Both the position numbers and the translations under genes were made by a program. Positions 45,464-57,449 of a DNA stretch of 64,000 nt are shown in pieces (position 1 is the stretch's first letter; every line of letters begins with the position of its first letter). The stretch is from Orientallactaga sibirica (taxonomy: Eukaryota; Chordata; Mammalia; Rodentia; Dipodidae). Location of the stretch: NCBI GenBank assembly GCA_036365145.1, contig JAEOAD010000005.1, positions 1,426,001 through 1,490,000 of the forward strand, read 5' to 3'. The notes beneath the pieces are model-generated. The model did not search any database, was not told the origin of the DNA, and worked only from the letters and a program-made list of their open reading frames with translations.

Positions 45464-46334
45464 ATGAGTAAAAGTTATTAATTTTTACAATTAATTCTAC
45501 ATATGCTTGTATAATACTATTTTGGGAATTCCTTGCAATGTTAAATTAAGCATATGAAGCTACAATATAAATATTAACATGAAATGTTTTATAGATTGTT
45601 TTGCCATATATAATGCTTTATATACATAATTGGACAGAGAGCATGACATGATCTAATAAAAAGCCCATCTATATTATATTAACTGTGGCATTTAAGGATG
45701 AAATTAACATCAGACTTTTGAATTAATAAAAGCTTGAATCTGATGGCTTCAGAGCACATTGCCCTAAAGGGGTCATAAAGCACAAAACACTGTACAGCAT
45801 AAAGTACATCAGTATGTACATCTTCATTTTTATTTAATCTTTTGGAAATGTACCTTGAGTAATGATTACAGATAAAAATAGGAGACATCTTGTTCATTTG
45901 AATGTCATTTGTACTAAATGGCTACATTAGCATATGTAGAAAATTGCATAATACATACTTATGTTAATAGCTAATTCATTGTTTATTTTAATTCAAATGT
46001 TCTCAACATTTTCATTTGTCAAACTGGACAACTGTACAAGTGAGTAAGGCAGACCTAACACAGTTACAAGGGCAGTAGAGAATCAACCATTCAGAGTGCC
46101 TGAGAGAGGACTGATGGTTTCCTTATACCTGCTCTTGAGACTTCCTAAGTCAATGGTTTGTATGTTTCTACATGCATACATAATCATCAAAATCATATCA
46201 AGGAGATCCAGTTCAATTCTGAGCAGCCCTCACCACACCACAGTAGACAAGAGGAAGCTACAATCTTTTGATTTTTTTTTTGTATTTGAATTATTTATTT
46301 AGAATAACAAAATTAAAATAAAGATTTTTAAAAT
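45464..46334. other. Unassigned AT-rich sequence
   Basis: No recognised repeat or gene. Confidence 0.4.
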
Positions 46335-46412
46335 TTTTTTTTTTAGATATGGACACATTTAGTATGTAACACATATTGGGACCATCCTTTCGCTCCTCCC
46401 TGTCCCTTTTCT
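46335..46412 (-). mobile_element. L1 3' terminus fragment, reverse
   Basis: A T run (reversed tail), 'gatatggacacatttagt', 'gggaccatcctttcgctc' and 'ctccctgtccctttt' resemble the extreme 3' end of the local L1s in reverse. Very short copy. Confidence 0.45.
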
Positions 46413-46457
46413 GTTTTTGTTTGTTTGTTTGTTTTTGTTTTGGGGTTTTTTTTTTTA
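46413..46457. repeat. (TTTG)n and T-rich simple repeat
   Basis: Several gttt units followed by a T run. Confidence 0.85.
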
Positions 46458-47005
46458 GTTTGTTTTCTTAGCATGTGAAAAAGTCCTGCCACTCAGCTTT
46501 TTTTGTATGTGGTGAGGAAAGCTTTAACACTGTTTTAAAAAGTGTATTTACTTCTCCAGGTTATTCCAGGCTTGACATTTATGTGAAAAACCTATTCTTC
46601 GCCAGGAAAAATTACTATTGAAATACGTTATTCCACTTAACTCTGTCTCCCAAGTATAGGAATGGCTGACACTTTCTTTAGCCAAAGGCTATGTTCTCAC
46701 TCCAACATCACTTATATTTAGACTTATAAACTTAATTCCTCAACTACAATTCTCAAGAACATGTCCTTTTCTATGAAACAGAAAACTCACCATATTCAGC
46801 CATCATCTTCTGCTAAGTTATATAATACTATTTTACCCTTTTTCAATGGCATTATGAAGTATAAAGGTATATTGATAACCGTAACAAGACTTGAACAAAC
46901 CTCAGCAGTGTGGCATAAATTTAATATTACACAAATGCTTTGAATTTAAAAATGATCAACTTTCTGCAAACTTTTTACAATTGATGGTTTAAGAATTGAG
47001 AAGAG
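46458..47005. other. Unassigned sequence
   Basis: No recognised repeat or gene. Confidence 0.4.
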
Positions 47006-47007
47006 GG

Positions 47008-47192
47008 GACTGGAGAGATCACTCGGTGTTTAAAGGCACTTGCTTGTAAAGCCTGACGCCTATGTTAATTCCCAACTATCTACAAAGTGGGACTTGTACC
47101 TGTGGTTTGTTTACAGTGGCCAGAAATGCTGGCACACCAATATTCTTTCTCTTTGCACCTCCCAAGTAAATAAATAATTTTAAAAAATTGAA
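47008..47192 (+). mobile_element. DIP-like SINE, diverged, first of a pair
   Basis: Contains 'gggactggagagatcact', 'gcacttgcttgtaaagcc', 'gtggtttgtttacagtgg' and a 'caagtaaataaataattt' tail. Confidence 0.82.
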
Positions 47193-47194
47193 AG

Positions 47195-47390
47195 GAGAGG
47201 CTGAGGAGATGTCTTAGCAGCCAAAGGCACTTGTTTGCAAAGCTCAATTTCCCAGCCAGCCATATAAAGACAGATGCAAAATATGGCACAAGTGTCTGTT
47301 TTTCATGGATAGCAATGAAATACAATGGCGTGTGCACACACGCACATACACACGTGTGTGTGTGAAAAGAAGAAATTTAAAATAGTAAAT
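47195..47390 (+). mobile_element. DIP-like SINE, diverged, second of a pair
   Basis: Contains 'gaggctgaggagatgtct', 'ggcacttgtttgcaaagc', 'caatttcccagccagcca' and a tail region changed into an ACAC/GTGT-rich stretch at about 47330-47365. Confidence 0.78.
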
Positions 47391-47399
47391 TTAAAAAAT

Positions 47400-47560
47400 T
47401 AAGAGTATTAAAAGAGAGACTAATGGAGAGAGGGAGGGGATATGATAGAGAGTGGAGTTCTGAAGGGGAATGGGTGGAGGGGAGGGAAATATCATGATTT
47501 ATTGTCTGTAAGTATAGAAGGTGTCAATAAAAAAAGAGAAAAAAATTAAGAGTATTTTAC
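47400..47560 (+). mobile_element. L1 3' end of a second L1 type
   Basis: A purine-rich block (gagagagggaggggatatga, 'ggggaatgggtggaggggag') followed by 'tgtcaataaaaaaagag'. The G-rich tract before a short AATAAA terminus is typical of rodent L1 3' ends. It differs from the L1 3' UTR copies at 16, 53 and 60 kb. Confidence 0.6.
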
Positions 47561-49424
47561 TAGTTAAAATAGATAATTATTTCCACAGTAAGAAGAAAAA
47601 GTAGAATATTTGGCTAAACTTACATAAAATTAAAGTGTTTTTAAAACTTCATCTGGTTGTCATATCTTATGAATTTTTACTACTTATATTTTTAGAAAAA
47701 TTACAATATTGATTGAAAACTAGCGTGGTATTCTCTGAAAATCAGTTTTATAAAATTGTTTGCCTTCGTGAAAAGAAAAGTTATAAAATCTCAGAATTTG
47801 ATTATTCAATCCAAATACATTCATTTAAATATAAAAATATTCCAAAAACATGACGTATATAATGTTTATTGTTATGATGATGTGGAAATTTAATAAGATT
47901 ATGAAGATATTTAACAGTAAGTCCCTATTGGATATGGCATTCTGAAAAAGAAAGGAATTTACAAATTCAGGAAGATTGAGCACCAAAGTACATTATATAT
48001 GATTTGAAACCATAATGACTGGTATTAGACATAAGTGTGATTTATTTATAATTTTCCAAGACAATATTGTTTTATTTGTGCAAGCTCAGTGCTCTGTCTG
48101 GCCCTGTCCCTCAGTCTTATTATCAATGAGACATTCACATTAATCTGAGAAAACTTCCTGTTTCTTTCATAACTATATGTATATTCTTCTGAAGAAGCAG
48201 CAATTTTATTGTGAAAAAAATAAGTTTTATGTTTCCAATAAGTTGAAGGTGTGGGAAATTGATATTGTAACTCAAATAAAATATTTATAGACCCTTTTCC
48301 AAATCAGAGACCAAATGCTAAATGCTCTCAGACAAAAGAAAGTTCTTATGACTATGGATACAGACAGAAATTCTGAGTCTTTTTCAGGATCTTTGGAGAT
48401 AGTTAAAATGGAATGTAAAACATGGTATATGGTCAATTAAAAGCAGACTGGCCTGGGCAGAAGGATTCATTAATAAAGGTTTCATAATGATGGGACCTAA
48501 GCATTAAAATCTAATTGAACTAACTTCATTCCTATACTGAAATGGGCAAATGTAATGAAAGTTATAATTCTTAGAAGTTTTGTGCTGAGTAAATTGGCTG
48601 TTTGATTCGTAGTTTATTTCCTATCTTATTCTACTTAAGTTTACTCATGTTCATATCCTGTTTTAGCTAGCTGTGTAAGGATCATTCAAAAATAATACAT
48701 TTGATAAAATGATGCACGTGAAACTCATTTTAATGTTACTACATACTGTGTGTTTGAACACATGTATAAAAAGAGGGAACTGTCATGGAAAGGACAATAT
48801 TTGGCTTGATTCACTGGACAAGTGATATCAATCCATAATTATTCATCATCAAATACTCTGATGTATAGTTTCAAAATGGTTATGTGCTCATATATAATAA
48901 TATGTTCCTCATTTGTAAAGCAGGCCAGAATAGCCATTTATAGAAATTAGCATTTTTACATTCAGTTCAGCAACTAAGGCTTTTCATTTTCTGGACACAT
49001 CGTTTCCCAGTTGGTCAATAAATTTGGAATGCAAGAATATGGGTTAAAAATGGAAGACAGAATTATGACTGTTCTTCCAGTGTTTCGCAGAAACACTGTG
49101 CACTTCTACTCACACTTCCTTGGCGAGAGCACTCAGCCACACAGCAATATTCATAAGGGAGATTGAAAGAGCCTACAGTGTTGTCGGGAAAAAAAGTCGG
49201 TTTTTGGCAAACAGCTGAGTGTTTCTCCCTCAGCCATCATAAGTCTCACTCCCTTTGAAAACTAAATTCTGAATATATTGATAGCATTCTCTGTAGCAAA
49301 TACCTGTATTCACTGTACTTCAAGGACACACTGTTTCAGATGACATCCATTTCATAGTTTCCACAACCTCACCTGAAACGCGTGCTGTTTGTCAAGAGTC
49401 TGGGAGGTCTTCCAGTCCCCCAAG
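47561..49424. other. Repeat-poor AT-rich sequence
   Basis: No recognised repeat or gene. It contains a small hairpin at 49079-49099 (9-bp arms cagtgtttc and gaaacactg, 3-bp loop). Confidence 0.45.
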
Positions 49425-49622
49425 CACTGCTTCTCAGCCAGGAGTGGTTTTGCCTTCTTCTCCAGGGGACATTTGGGAATGCCTGACAGCTTTTGTGTTG
49501 TCACAGTCGAAAGGATGGAATATTATCTTGCAGGAAGAGGCCAGAGATCCTGATTAACATTCCACAGTGCACAGCATATATATAGCAGGCTGAAACGTTA
49601 GTACAGAGATGGAGAAACACTG
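49425..49622 (+). mobile_element. MER20 DNA transposon (hAT-Charlie)
   Basis: The MER20 order is clear: 'cactgcttctcagccagg', 'tccaggggacatttggga', 'ttttgtgttgtcacagtc', 'gaggccagagatcctgat', 'acattccacagtgcacag', 'ggagaaacactg'. It is nearly full length and non-autonomous. In other placental mammals MER20 copies are known to act as regulatory elements in some tissues. Nothing in the sequence shows that for this copy. Confidence 0.82.
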
Positions 49623-52600
49623 CCTTACTACTGCATCTCCTTAACTCAAAGTGAAGCCATGCCTATAGGGACGATCCAACCAGGTCTAGTAAACATTGAT
49701 ATATTGTGTTGATCACTCAGTGATTTTTATTCTGATATAATACCTTTAAAATACATCTTAACAAAGATAATTGTCTTTATATTTATCATAAAGGAGGTAG
49801 ATGGAAATGTCAATTCTTTAAAAAGATATAGAAAAATAATTCCATTCCTATCCAAGGTAAAGTAAGAGCACTGATTTCTTCATGTGTGATAGACTATAAG
49901 CCATCCAAGGCCACCCTTCAGCGTGGCCCCTTGCTAGCGTAGAGGTAAATATGTGAACAGCCTTTGGAAGAGAAGAGAATCTGAGGCATACAGTTCCATG
50001 CGTGGCACTCACGCATTTGTGATGCGTGGCTCTTGTTTTTCCTCTTTTATCAACTTGTAGGTGTGTGTGCACACCTACTGTGTACCTCAAATCACATTAC
50101 TTTCCAATCCTTTTTGTCCAGTTTAAATCAATTATTTATTTAAATTATATTTTAATAGGTTATATTGCTTGCATGTTTTTCATGTCATTTTTGAATAACA
50201 TGGAGTCTTAAAAAACTGAAGAAATTAAACAGCAATAATAAAGAAGACCATCCTCAAAACCTTGTATTTTAAAATAAATAACATCCAAATAATGTCACAA
50301 TTTATTAATCAGGGTCTAAATCCAGAGATAGGATAATCAAAATATAACAGGATTTTGGAAAGATCAGAATGGTAAAATGAGAAAAATAAGCTTCATGTAT
50401 TGAAGTTAAATATGTAGTCATTCAGAATCTGACATGTTCAAAAATGACACCAGAAATTGCTCTACCTGCCCTTAACTAATTGTTCTACTCTCATTAAGTG
50501 ACATACAAGTAGAAGTGAAGATAAATATTTTGTCATCATCTGATATTCATATTATACTCTTTAGACTGTGCCAAATTAGGTTAAGTGTCTTCTATAATAT
50601 TAAGCCTTGGATTATCATAATTATCATAAAATTTCAATACTTTGCAGTACTTGATTTTTCAGATTTTTCTGCAAAATTGCCAAGGCTAATATAACTAATA
50701 ATTATTGGAATCTCTGTATGGCTTCACAAACAGAAATATTTTAAGCCCTTCAGGCTTTGCTGTGCAATTTAAATCCAAGTGCTAATTTCAAAATGTTCTG
50801 GGTTTTATTAAAAAAAAAAACAAGCTGTCTTTTGAAGTCTTTATATACATTTTAACCAAAAATCATAAACTGACAAGCTGTTTTCTTTGGCCCGCATGGC
50901 ATTTGAATTTTTTAAATACTTTTTTACAGCATTTGACTCCTTTAAAGTTGTGGATCTGTCTGTCAGGATACTCAGACTGCCAGAGGCCCTCTCAGCTCCT
51001 TACAGAATCAGGCTCCTTTAAAAAAGAGAACTTGTACACTTACTGTCAAGTGTCACCAAGGTTGCTGATGTCATTACCTCTAGGACTATATGTTCAACAG
51101 AGGCAGATACAATTCAGGTACCTGTTTTTATATGTGCTTAGACCACAGGGTTATATTCCCATCATAGTACTGCTATCCTGATAGCTTGTGTGATTTCAAA
51201 GCAACAAGTTGTCATGGCTTCCCCAGGCCCAGTGATGAGGACTCCCCAATGCTGATAACCACACGGGAGAGTATGATGCCATTTCAGATGTACCTACAGT
51301 GTGTCTAGTTCTGAGCCTACACGTAATGCACTTAGCTCATCAAGATGTCTTCAAAGTGTGTCTTTCCGACTGCAGGTGGCAGACGCCTTCTTCAGCCTTC
51401 TCCCTCAGCGTTAACCTGTGCTTCGTGCTTTAGTAGCAGAAAGTACCATGCAAACCTTGTGAAGACACCTTGGACAAGGATGCACAGCTATTTCAGATGA
51501 AGTTACCAAGATTAGGTTGAAGAAAACTTAGGGTTTGTATCACGTCCTACATCTTAATTAAGATCACTACGGCATTAAACTTTGCTTATAGCCTGTGCAC
51601 ATTTTCAGGGAAAATGTCACTTTAAAGGGATGAATGAATAATCTACACAATGGCATAAATTTAAGCTAAGAATTAAAAAAAATCAATACCTAGATCAAAT
51701 GATACCCAGAGTAATGCATAAGATTCTGCCAAAATAATACCTACCTTTTGATGTGTGAGCTAAAAATTAGGCTCTTACATTCTCACTGGCAATAGAAAAA
51801 GTGGCGGGTAGAATGACTTACTCAGAGAAATGATTCATAGTTTCTATAAGATATAAACCAAGCGATTGCTTAAAAATTCTCATTAATTGTACTAACAATT
51901 GAAGGAGTTTTTACTAGACATTTTCATAAGCAAATGTTTTTTAACAAAATTGGGGAAAACATCAAAGTAATGTAATGTAGTGGGCACATTTCTTTCTCTG
52001 ATCTTCAGCATGGACTAGTGACAAGCTCCAAGTGAAGCGAGTGTATGTGATGCTTCAAGTAGCTGAGGAAATACCAGTTGTGGCATCATGCTGATCTGAA
52101 TAAATACAAAGGGAAATGTTTCAAGCCATTCACTTTAAGAGTGGATCTCCCTGCAGAGCCTGGGACAAAAAGGGGGTGACTGACGGATGGACTTGCAGAA
52201 CAGACACCCACATGGCTCAGGAGGTGATTGGTTGGAATTAAGATGGGCCATGGCTGATGAAAGCTGGAGGCGAGCAAAAAATTCTGGATTCTTCAGGCAG
52301 ATAGAATGAACAGGGCTGCCAATCTCCTCACATAACTGTTCAGAATCTGCTTCCATGCACAGATAGAAACTGACGATGGAAACTATAAACTCTCATACAT
52401 ACAGTATGGCCATGAGTACTTTCCCTCTTGGAAACATGTTAGGGTTATTATAGCCATGACTCTGCTTCAACTGTGCCCTGGTAAACTGACTCCTTGTTCC
52501 CCTAGCCGAGCACAGTCCTCCACTTGCTAAAATAGAAGAGAGAATAGCAGGAGAGAGATGGGGGCTCAGTGAGGGTGCAGGTGATGGAGTTAAAGGAGGA

Positions 52601-52827
52601 TGGTGGAAGAATGCATAAATTTTTAATGAAGTTCTTTTAGTCAGTACCCTCATGGTGGAAAATGCTGTACCAAAAGTCATAGGTTGTTACAGAAAAAAAG
52701 GAAAAATACCTGAAATTATTAGATTATGCATATTTTCATTAGTTTATGAAATAGTTGTTTTCTCAGTTTCTTTAGAAAGGTCATCTCATTCTCATGAGTT
52801 AGCAATTTCTATAATGATCTATCCAAA
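49623..52827. other. Repeat-poor sequence
   Basis: About 3.2 kb without a young SINE, LTR or L1 that I can identify. Open frames at 49848-50090 (minus), 50903-51181, 52086-52356 (minus) and 52393-52680 (minus) lack any protein-family signature. Confidence 0.5.
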
Positions 52828-52882
52828 TAAAATTTTTATTTATTTATTTATTTATTTATTTTGTTTATTTATTTATTTATTT
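52828..52882. repeat. (TTTA)n simple repeat, reversed SINE tail
   Basis: About a dozen attt units with one tttg interruption, directly before the B1 element. Confidence 0.9.
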
Positions 52883-53027
52883 TGGTTTTTCGAGGTAGGG
52901 TCTCACTCTGGTCCAGGCTGACCTGGAATTAACTGTGTAGTCTCAGGGTGGCCTTGAACTCATGGCAATCCTCGTACCTCTGCCTCCCAAGTGCTGTGAT
53001 TAAAGGCGTGTGCCACCACACCTGGCT
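52883..53027 (-). mobile_element. B1-type SINE, reverse
   Basis: Contains 'ggtttttcgaggtagggt', 'gaattaactgtgtagtct' and 'attaaaggcgtgtgccac', ending 'acacctggct'. Confidence 0.94.
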
Positions 53028-53050
53028 TGAATTTTTAAATTTTATTTTGT

Positions 53051-53169
53051 ATGGTTTTTCGATGTTAGGGTCTCACTGTAGCCTATGTAGTCTCAGGTTG
53101 GCTACGAGTTCACTGCGATTCCCCTACCTCTGCTTCCAGAGTGTTGGGATTAAAGGCATGTGCCACCAC
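53051..53169 (-). mobile_element. B1-type SINE, reverse, with internal deletion
   Basis: Contains 'ggtttttcgatgttaggg' and 'attaaaggcatgtgccac'. About 20 bp of the usual middle part around 'gctgacctggaattcac' is missing. Confidence 0.88.
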
Positions 53170-53393
53170 TTATAAACTTTCAAATTTATTAGAGTAGGAA
53201 CATAATTATGCTTAGTTCTGATATTTTTACTTTTGTGCGTTAAATGTAGGAAAATACCTGTTCTGTGTTTAACTATACATAAAAATACATGTATGTGTAT
53301 TTGCCTACACACACAAATAAAAATACATAAAATATGCAACAATTTTTAAAGTTAGAGCTCCCATTACAATTTTTTATTTAATAAAACTCTTAG

Positions 53394-53547
53394 AGCCAGG
53401 CGTGGTGGTGCACACCTTTAATCCCAGCACTCGGGAGGCAGAGGTAGGAGGATCACTGTGAGTTCAAGGCCAGCTGAGACTACATAGTGAATTCCAGGTC
53501 AGCCTTGGACAGAGTGAGACCCTACCTTGGAAAACAAACAAACAAAC
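53394..53547 (+). mobile_element. B1-type SINE with target duplication
   Basis: Contains 'gccaggcgtggtggtgcaca', 'gcactcgggaggcagagg' and a CAAA-rich tail. Flanked by exact 11-bp aaaactcttag (53383-53393 and 53548-53558). Confidence 0.95.
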
Positions 53548-53639
53548 AAAACTCTTAGTGGATCAAATTGAATAGGCTTTTTAATGATTCTCAAATTTTG
53601 CTATATGTAGACATACTTTATAAAAACTTTCAGGTAAAA

Positions 53640-53845
53640 TTTGCAGAAGAGGGGATGGAAAGATTATTAGAACCATAAGTTGGGTCATTATGCACAGAGC
53701 CATTTCCTCTCCCCCATAACTGATGGCTACCCCTACAATGCAAGACCCACAATCCCCATGGGGGAAGGACAGGGAAAAGGCTAACAACAATACCATCATG
53801 GCTGTATACACACTATATACATAACTGATAAAAAGAATTTCAGCT
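53640..53845 (+). mobile_element. L1 3' UTR end
   Basis: Matches the last 200 bp of the 59.7-60.6 kb copy: 'gcagaagaggggatggaaag', 'ataagttgggtcattatg', 'cataactgatggctaccc' and 'aggacagggaaaaggcta'. It is 5' truncated and ends near a TA-rich stretch. Confidence 0.85.
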
Positions 53846-53851
53846 AAAATT

Positions 53852-53974
53852 ATTTTTTGAGACAAAATCTTGCTATCTAGCTCAGGCTTGCCTGGCATTT
53901 GTGGACCTCCGCCCCCAACCCCATATTGTTTAGTGACAGGATTTACTTACGTGTGTACTTCCAAATCTGGCTTC
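53852..53974 (-). mobile_element. Old B1-type SINE, reverse
   Basis: Contains 'gagacaaaatcttgctat', 'ctcaggcttgcctggcat' and 'acaggatttacttacgtg'. It is diverged. Confidence 0.55.
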
Positions 53975-54429
53975 AGTTAAAATCATTTATTGTCTACTTA
54001 TGATCATAAATTTTAATTACAGATGGAAAAACAAGCTGGTTGTTGGGTTAAACATGAGCACATATGAAAATATAGTCTATTCATCCTATGTAGTCATAGC
54101 CTGTTTGCGTCCACACACTTCTCTCAGTACATGCATAATAAAATGACTCTTAAAACTAAAACCTATCTTGGGCAAGTGAAATATTTTGAAATATTAGCTG
54201 AATTAATTTATTAGAATATTTTCAGTTTTAAATTGTAATTTGACATGTGTGTTGCATGATTAGTCATTTTTGGTAGGAGTAAGTTGACAAATAGACTAAT
54301 AATTATGTCAGCAAAAAAAGATATTAGACACTTTTCCTGTAAGCAAATGCTAAGTGGATATAGCACAATAACTGTGATAATTATTATAGTATAATAGGTA
54401 AATAATTAACACATTTTATAAACTAGCAA

Positions 54430-54630
54430 CTCTTTCAGTTACTAATTATTTAATTTCTCCCAAGCATCCTATAGGAAAGCTATTCCATTAACTTTATACC
54501 AAAGGCACGGAGAGAAGTTCTGCAGTTTGCCCAAAGTTAATCTGCCACTGGGTTACATTCTATTGATCTTATATCAATCTGCAAGTTCTGGTTCATGAAA
54601 TCACATTCTTATCCACTGTGCTATGAACCT
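54430..54630 (-). mobile_element. MIR SINE, reverse
   Basis: Shows the reversed MIR order: 'tttctcccaagcatccta', 'ggcacggagagaagttct', 'agtttgcccaaagttaat', 'ctgccactgggttacatt', then 'cacattcttatccactgtgc'. Ancient. Confidence 0.65.
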
Positions 54631-54969
54631 TTTAATAGCAGTGATAAAAATAAAGAGAAAAGATAATAAAAGCATTTGGATCTTCCAAAGACTAAGATAG
54701 CCACTGAGAGCATTTATTTATATTTCAAGGGTTTAACTCTTTGTCCATTCACTTTATTTAGAAGTTTGTGGAAAATTCCCAATTTCTGTTACCCAAATTA
54801 AGGTGTTGACTGTAATCTGTTCTTTGAAAGAAACCTTTTTCTGATCCTCTGTTCTTTGTCTCCTGAAAAGTGAAATGATCTTATTTTTCTTGTGTTTCTG
54901 CCTTGGTGTGACTCTGGTGGAGTTTTTAAAATATAATTATTTATTTAAATTAACTACTTATATTACAAA

Positions 54970-55042
54970 GATGATGATTTAACCTAGGGCCCCACATATG
55001 CTAGTCAAATGTTCTGCTGCTGACCTATATCACCAGCCTTTT
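54970..55042 (-). mobile_element. ID-like SINE fragment, reverse
   Basis: 'gatttaacctagggcccc', 'acatatgctagtcaaatg' and 'gacctatatcaccagcct' follow a reversed ID-type element. Confidence 0.6.
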
Positions 55043-55580
55043 CCTAAGTTTCAATATCTAACTTTTACATTCTGGATTTGGAGAATAATCTCCAAGTCCA
55101 TCAGTTATATGCTGACATCAATATCAATCTATCATGGGCTTATGCTCTTTAAAATAAATCAGTTGGCAAAAGGAATATCTTATGAAGAAAATCAAAGCAA
55201 TTACTAGACTACATTCTCTTTAGTTTTTGAGTTTTTTTTTTGAAATTTAAGACTCATGTTCAAATGTGGAGGGAGATTATTGTTTATTATATGAGCTGTA
55301 GCATGCATTATAACAAAACAAAGGTTTTTTTCTTTTTGTACAGTTAACGGCTGATGAGTATAAACTACTGAGATACTATAGTGAAGATTACGATAACTCT
55401 GTGTTGATTTTGATCCCAGTGATTCTTTTACTCAAGTTGCTTCTTATCACTTGAGTTCAGGTATATTTGCAAGATAATGCGGAGAACTCAATGACTTAAC
55501 TAACAAAAATCAGCCATCTCTTCCTAAAACCTTTAACTCATATCCAACTTCGCTAAAGGTCAAAGGTCCTAGAGAAAAGG
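55043..55580. other. Unassigned AT-rich sequence
   Basis: No recognised repeat or gene. Confidence 0.4.
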
Positions 55581-55582
55581 CA

Positions 55583-55880
55583 GTTGTGGTGTTTGTGCGT
55601 GTTCATGTGTGTTCAGGTGAATGTGTGTGTGGGGGGGGGATAAACATGTATGTGGAAGCCAGAAAGCAACTTCTGGTGTTCTTTTTCTGAGACAGGAGCG
55701 CTCACTTGCCTAGAAATTTGGCCTGGCGCTAGCCAGGGAGCCTGAGGGATCTACCTGGCTTTGCCTCCCCAGTAATGGGATCACAGGCATGCTACCACAG
55801 CCAGTGTCTTTCACGGGAGGAATTCTGGAGACTGAAGTCAGGGTTTCATGCTTGCAGCCCTGAGAGCAGGCCGTTGGGCA
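55583..55880 (-). mobile_element. B4-type SINE (ID + B1 composite), reverse
   Basis: A TG-rich lead with 'gtgtgtgtgggggggggat', 'gaagccagaaagcaactt', then reversed B1-like 'gagacaggagcgctcact' and 'gtaatgggatcacaggca', then reversed ID-like 'gactgaagtcagggtttc'. Same architecture as the copy at 375-712. Confidence 0.7.
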
Positions 55881-56280
55881 CACTTATTTTCGTAGATGTT
55901 CTACTAATCTGTAAAGTGATTTCTTCTTTATAGAATATTTTTACCATTGCAGTTTTGCACAAGTGTTTTCTTTCCCATTTTATTTGATTTTTTTATATTG
56001 AGTAACAATATAGTCAATTAATTTAACGTAATGAAAAGCAACAACTGTTGAACTCTTGACAAAGCACTGAGCTAATGCGGCCAAACAGTCTTCTTTCTAA
56101 CTGTGAGAGCCACTGACTCGGGGCTACCAAAACTGGGAGAGGAGACTCACAAGAGCAAAGCTTTAAAATATGATATTAAAGAGATGAGGGCATCACAAGC
56201 AAAGATTAGAACAAAAGTCATAAAACAGTTATAAAGCTGTTTGGGAAGTATCAAAGGCTTCAGAGTGGAAGATGCATTGA
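55881..56280. other. Unassigned sequence
   Basis: No recognised repeat or gene. Confidence 0.4.
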
Positions 56281-56600
56281 GCTGATCGGAAAGCACGTTG
56301 AACAAGGTAAGGAGCAACAATCGGTCTGATGCAGATGCGTGGAGAAGTCGCTGTGAGCTGCTCTTGCCTCGGAAAGTTAAGAGTCTATGCGATCAGAAAG
56401 CCAGCCAGACTGGAGAGCTTGCCCGCATTGGGGACAACTTGTTTAGCAGATCCGAACACAGCACAACGTAGGGCTCATTTATCTTCGCACGCATCTCCCC
56501 AGGAGCCAGGGCGGCCGGGACGCTCCGGGCTGCGGAGGAAGAGCCTGCCCAGCCTACTGTGTCAAGTTCCAAGGGAGGCGCGGGAAAAGCAGTTTTGACA
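56281..56600. other. CpG-rich pocket
   Basis: I count 19 CpG dinucleotides in about 320 bp, densest at 56505-56585 (ggcggccgggacgctccggg). The surroundings have very few. A sequence matching the 5' splice-site consensus, aacaag|gtaagg, lies at 56301-56312. A plus-strand frame (56329-56598) and a minus-strand frame are open here, but neither has a family signature. It could be a small orphan CpG island, a non-coding RNA exon, or the remnant of a G+C-rich insertion. Confidence 0.6.
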
Positions 56601-56980
56601 CAGAAATGATGGAGAATGTAAGAAAGATGAGTCCTAGATGTTTCACAGCAGATAAAAACAACGTGTCCCCCAGACAAAAGATGATATTACTCACTTTAAT
56701 AACACCCTAGTCAGTGCACTTTGTGGAAAAATGTATTTCTGACAAAAACAGTGATGTAGCAAACAAGAGGTCCATTCATGATGTGTGTTAAACTCTTTTA
56801 ATAAATGACAGAATCTTAGCACCTAAACCCAAGTATGCATAAAGTTATAATTTCTCTTTGTGTCACGGTAATATTTACTCTCAGTAATTTGTGAAACTCA
56901 GTTATTCACCTCAAAATGTATGTGTTGATAGAACCTGTTATATTCATAGCACTTGATTAAAATCGAGTTCTTTATTTTTA
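56601..56980. other. Unassigned sequence
   Basis: No recognised repeat or gene. Confidence 0.4.
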
Positions 56981-56984
56981 AAAA

Positions 56985-57186
56985 TTTTTTAAATATTTTA
57001 CTTTTATTTATTTATTTGAGAGAAAGAAAGGGGGGAAAGAGAAAATGGGTACACCAGGGCCTTCAACTGCAAATGAACTCCAGACACGTGCACCAGCTTG
57101 TGCATCTGGCTTCTTATGGGTCCTGGGGAATCAAACCAAGGCTTTGCAGGCAAGCACCTTAATTGCCAAGCCATCTCTTCCGCCCC
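56985..57186 (-). mobile_element. DIP-like SINE, reverse, first of a pair
   Basis: Contains ttatttatttatttgagaga, 'gcaaatgaactccagaca', 'gctttgcaggcaagcacc' and 'aagccatctcttccgccc'. Confidence 0.9.
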
Positions 57187-57194
57187 GGCCCATT

Positions 57195-57447
57195 TTTTAA
57201 AAAAAAATATTTTATTTTTGTTTATTTACTTGAGAGAGAAAAAGGAGAAAGTGTTCTTTAATTTTTATAATTTTATTTTATTTGGAAGAGAGAGAGAGAA
57301 AGAAAACACAGGCACACTTCTTGCACAGCAAATTAACTCCACAGGCATGTGCTACTTTGTGGTTTTCCATGAGTATCAGGGAATTGAACCTGGGCCAGAA
57401 GGCTTCACAACCATGCACCTTTAACTGCTAAGCCATCAACCCAGCTG
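57195..57447 (-). mobile_element. DIP-like SINE, reverse, second of a pair, with tail duplication
   Basis: Has two successive reversed tail-like segments (tttgtttatttacttgagag and 'ttttatttggaagagaga') before the body 'gcaaattaactccacagg' and start 'aagccatcaacccagc'. This suggests a tail fragment of a further copy is joined to it. Confidence 0.82.
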
Positions 57448-57449
57448 GC

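Noticed and set aside
49079..49099. Hairpin with 9-bp arms and 3-bp loop as a small RNA candidate
   Set aside because: Far too short for a microRNA precursor, and such hairpins are expected by chance in a window of this size.
52135..52356. Minus-strand frame beginning MEADSEQLCEEIG
   Set aside because: It looks protein-like at first, but no family is recognised, the frame is short, and a second overlapping frame is also open.
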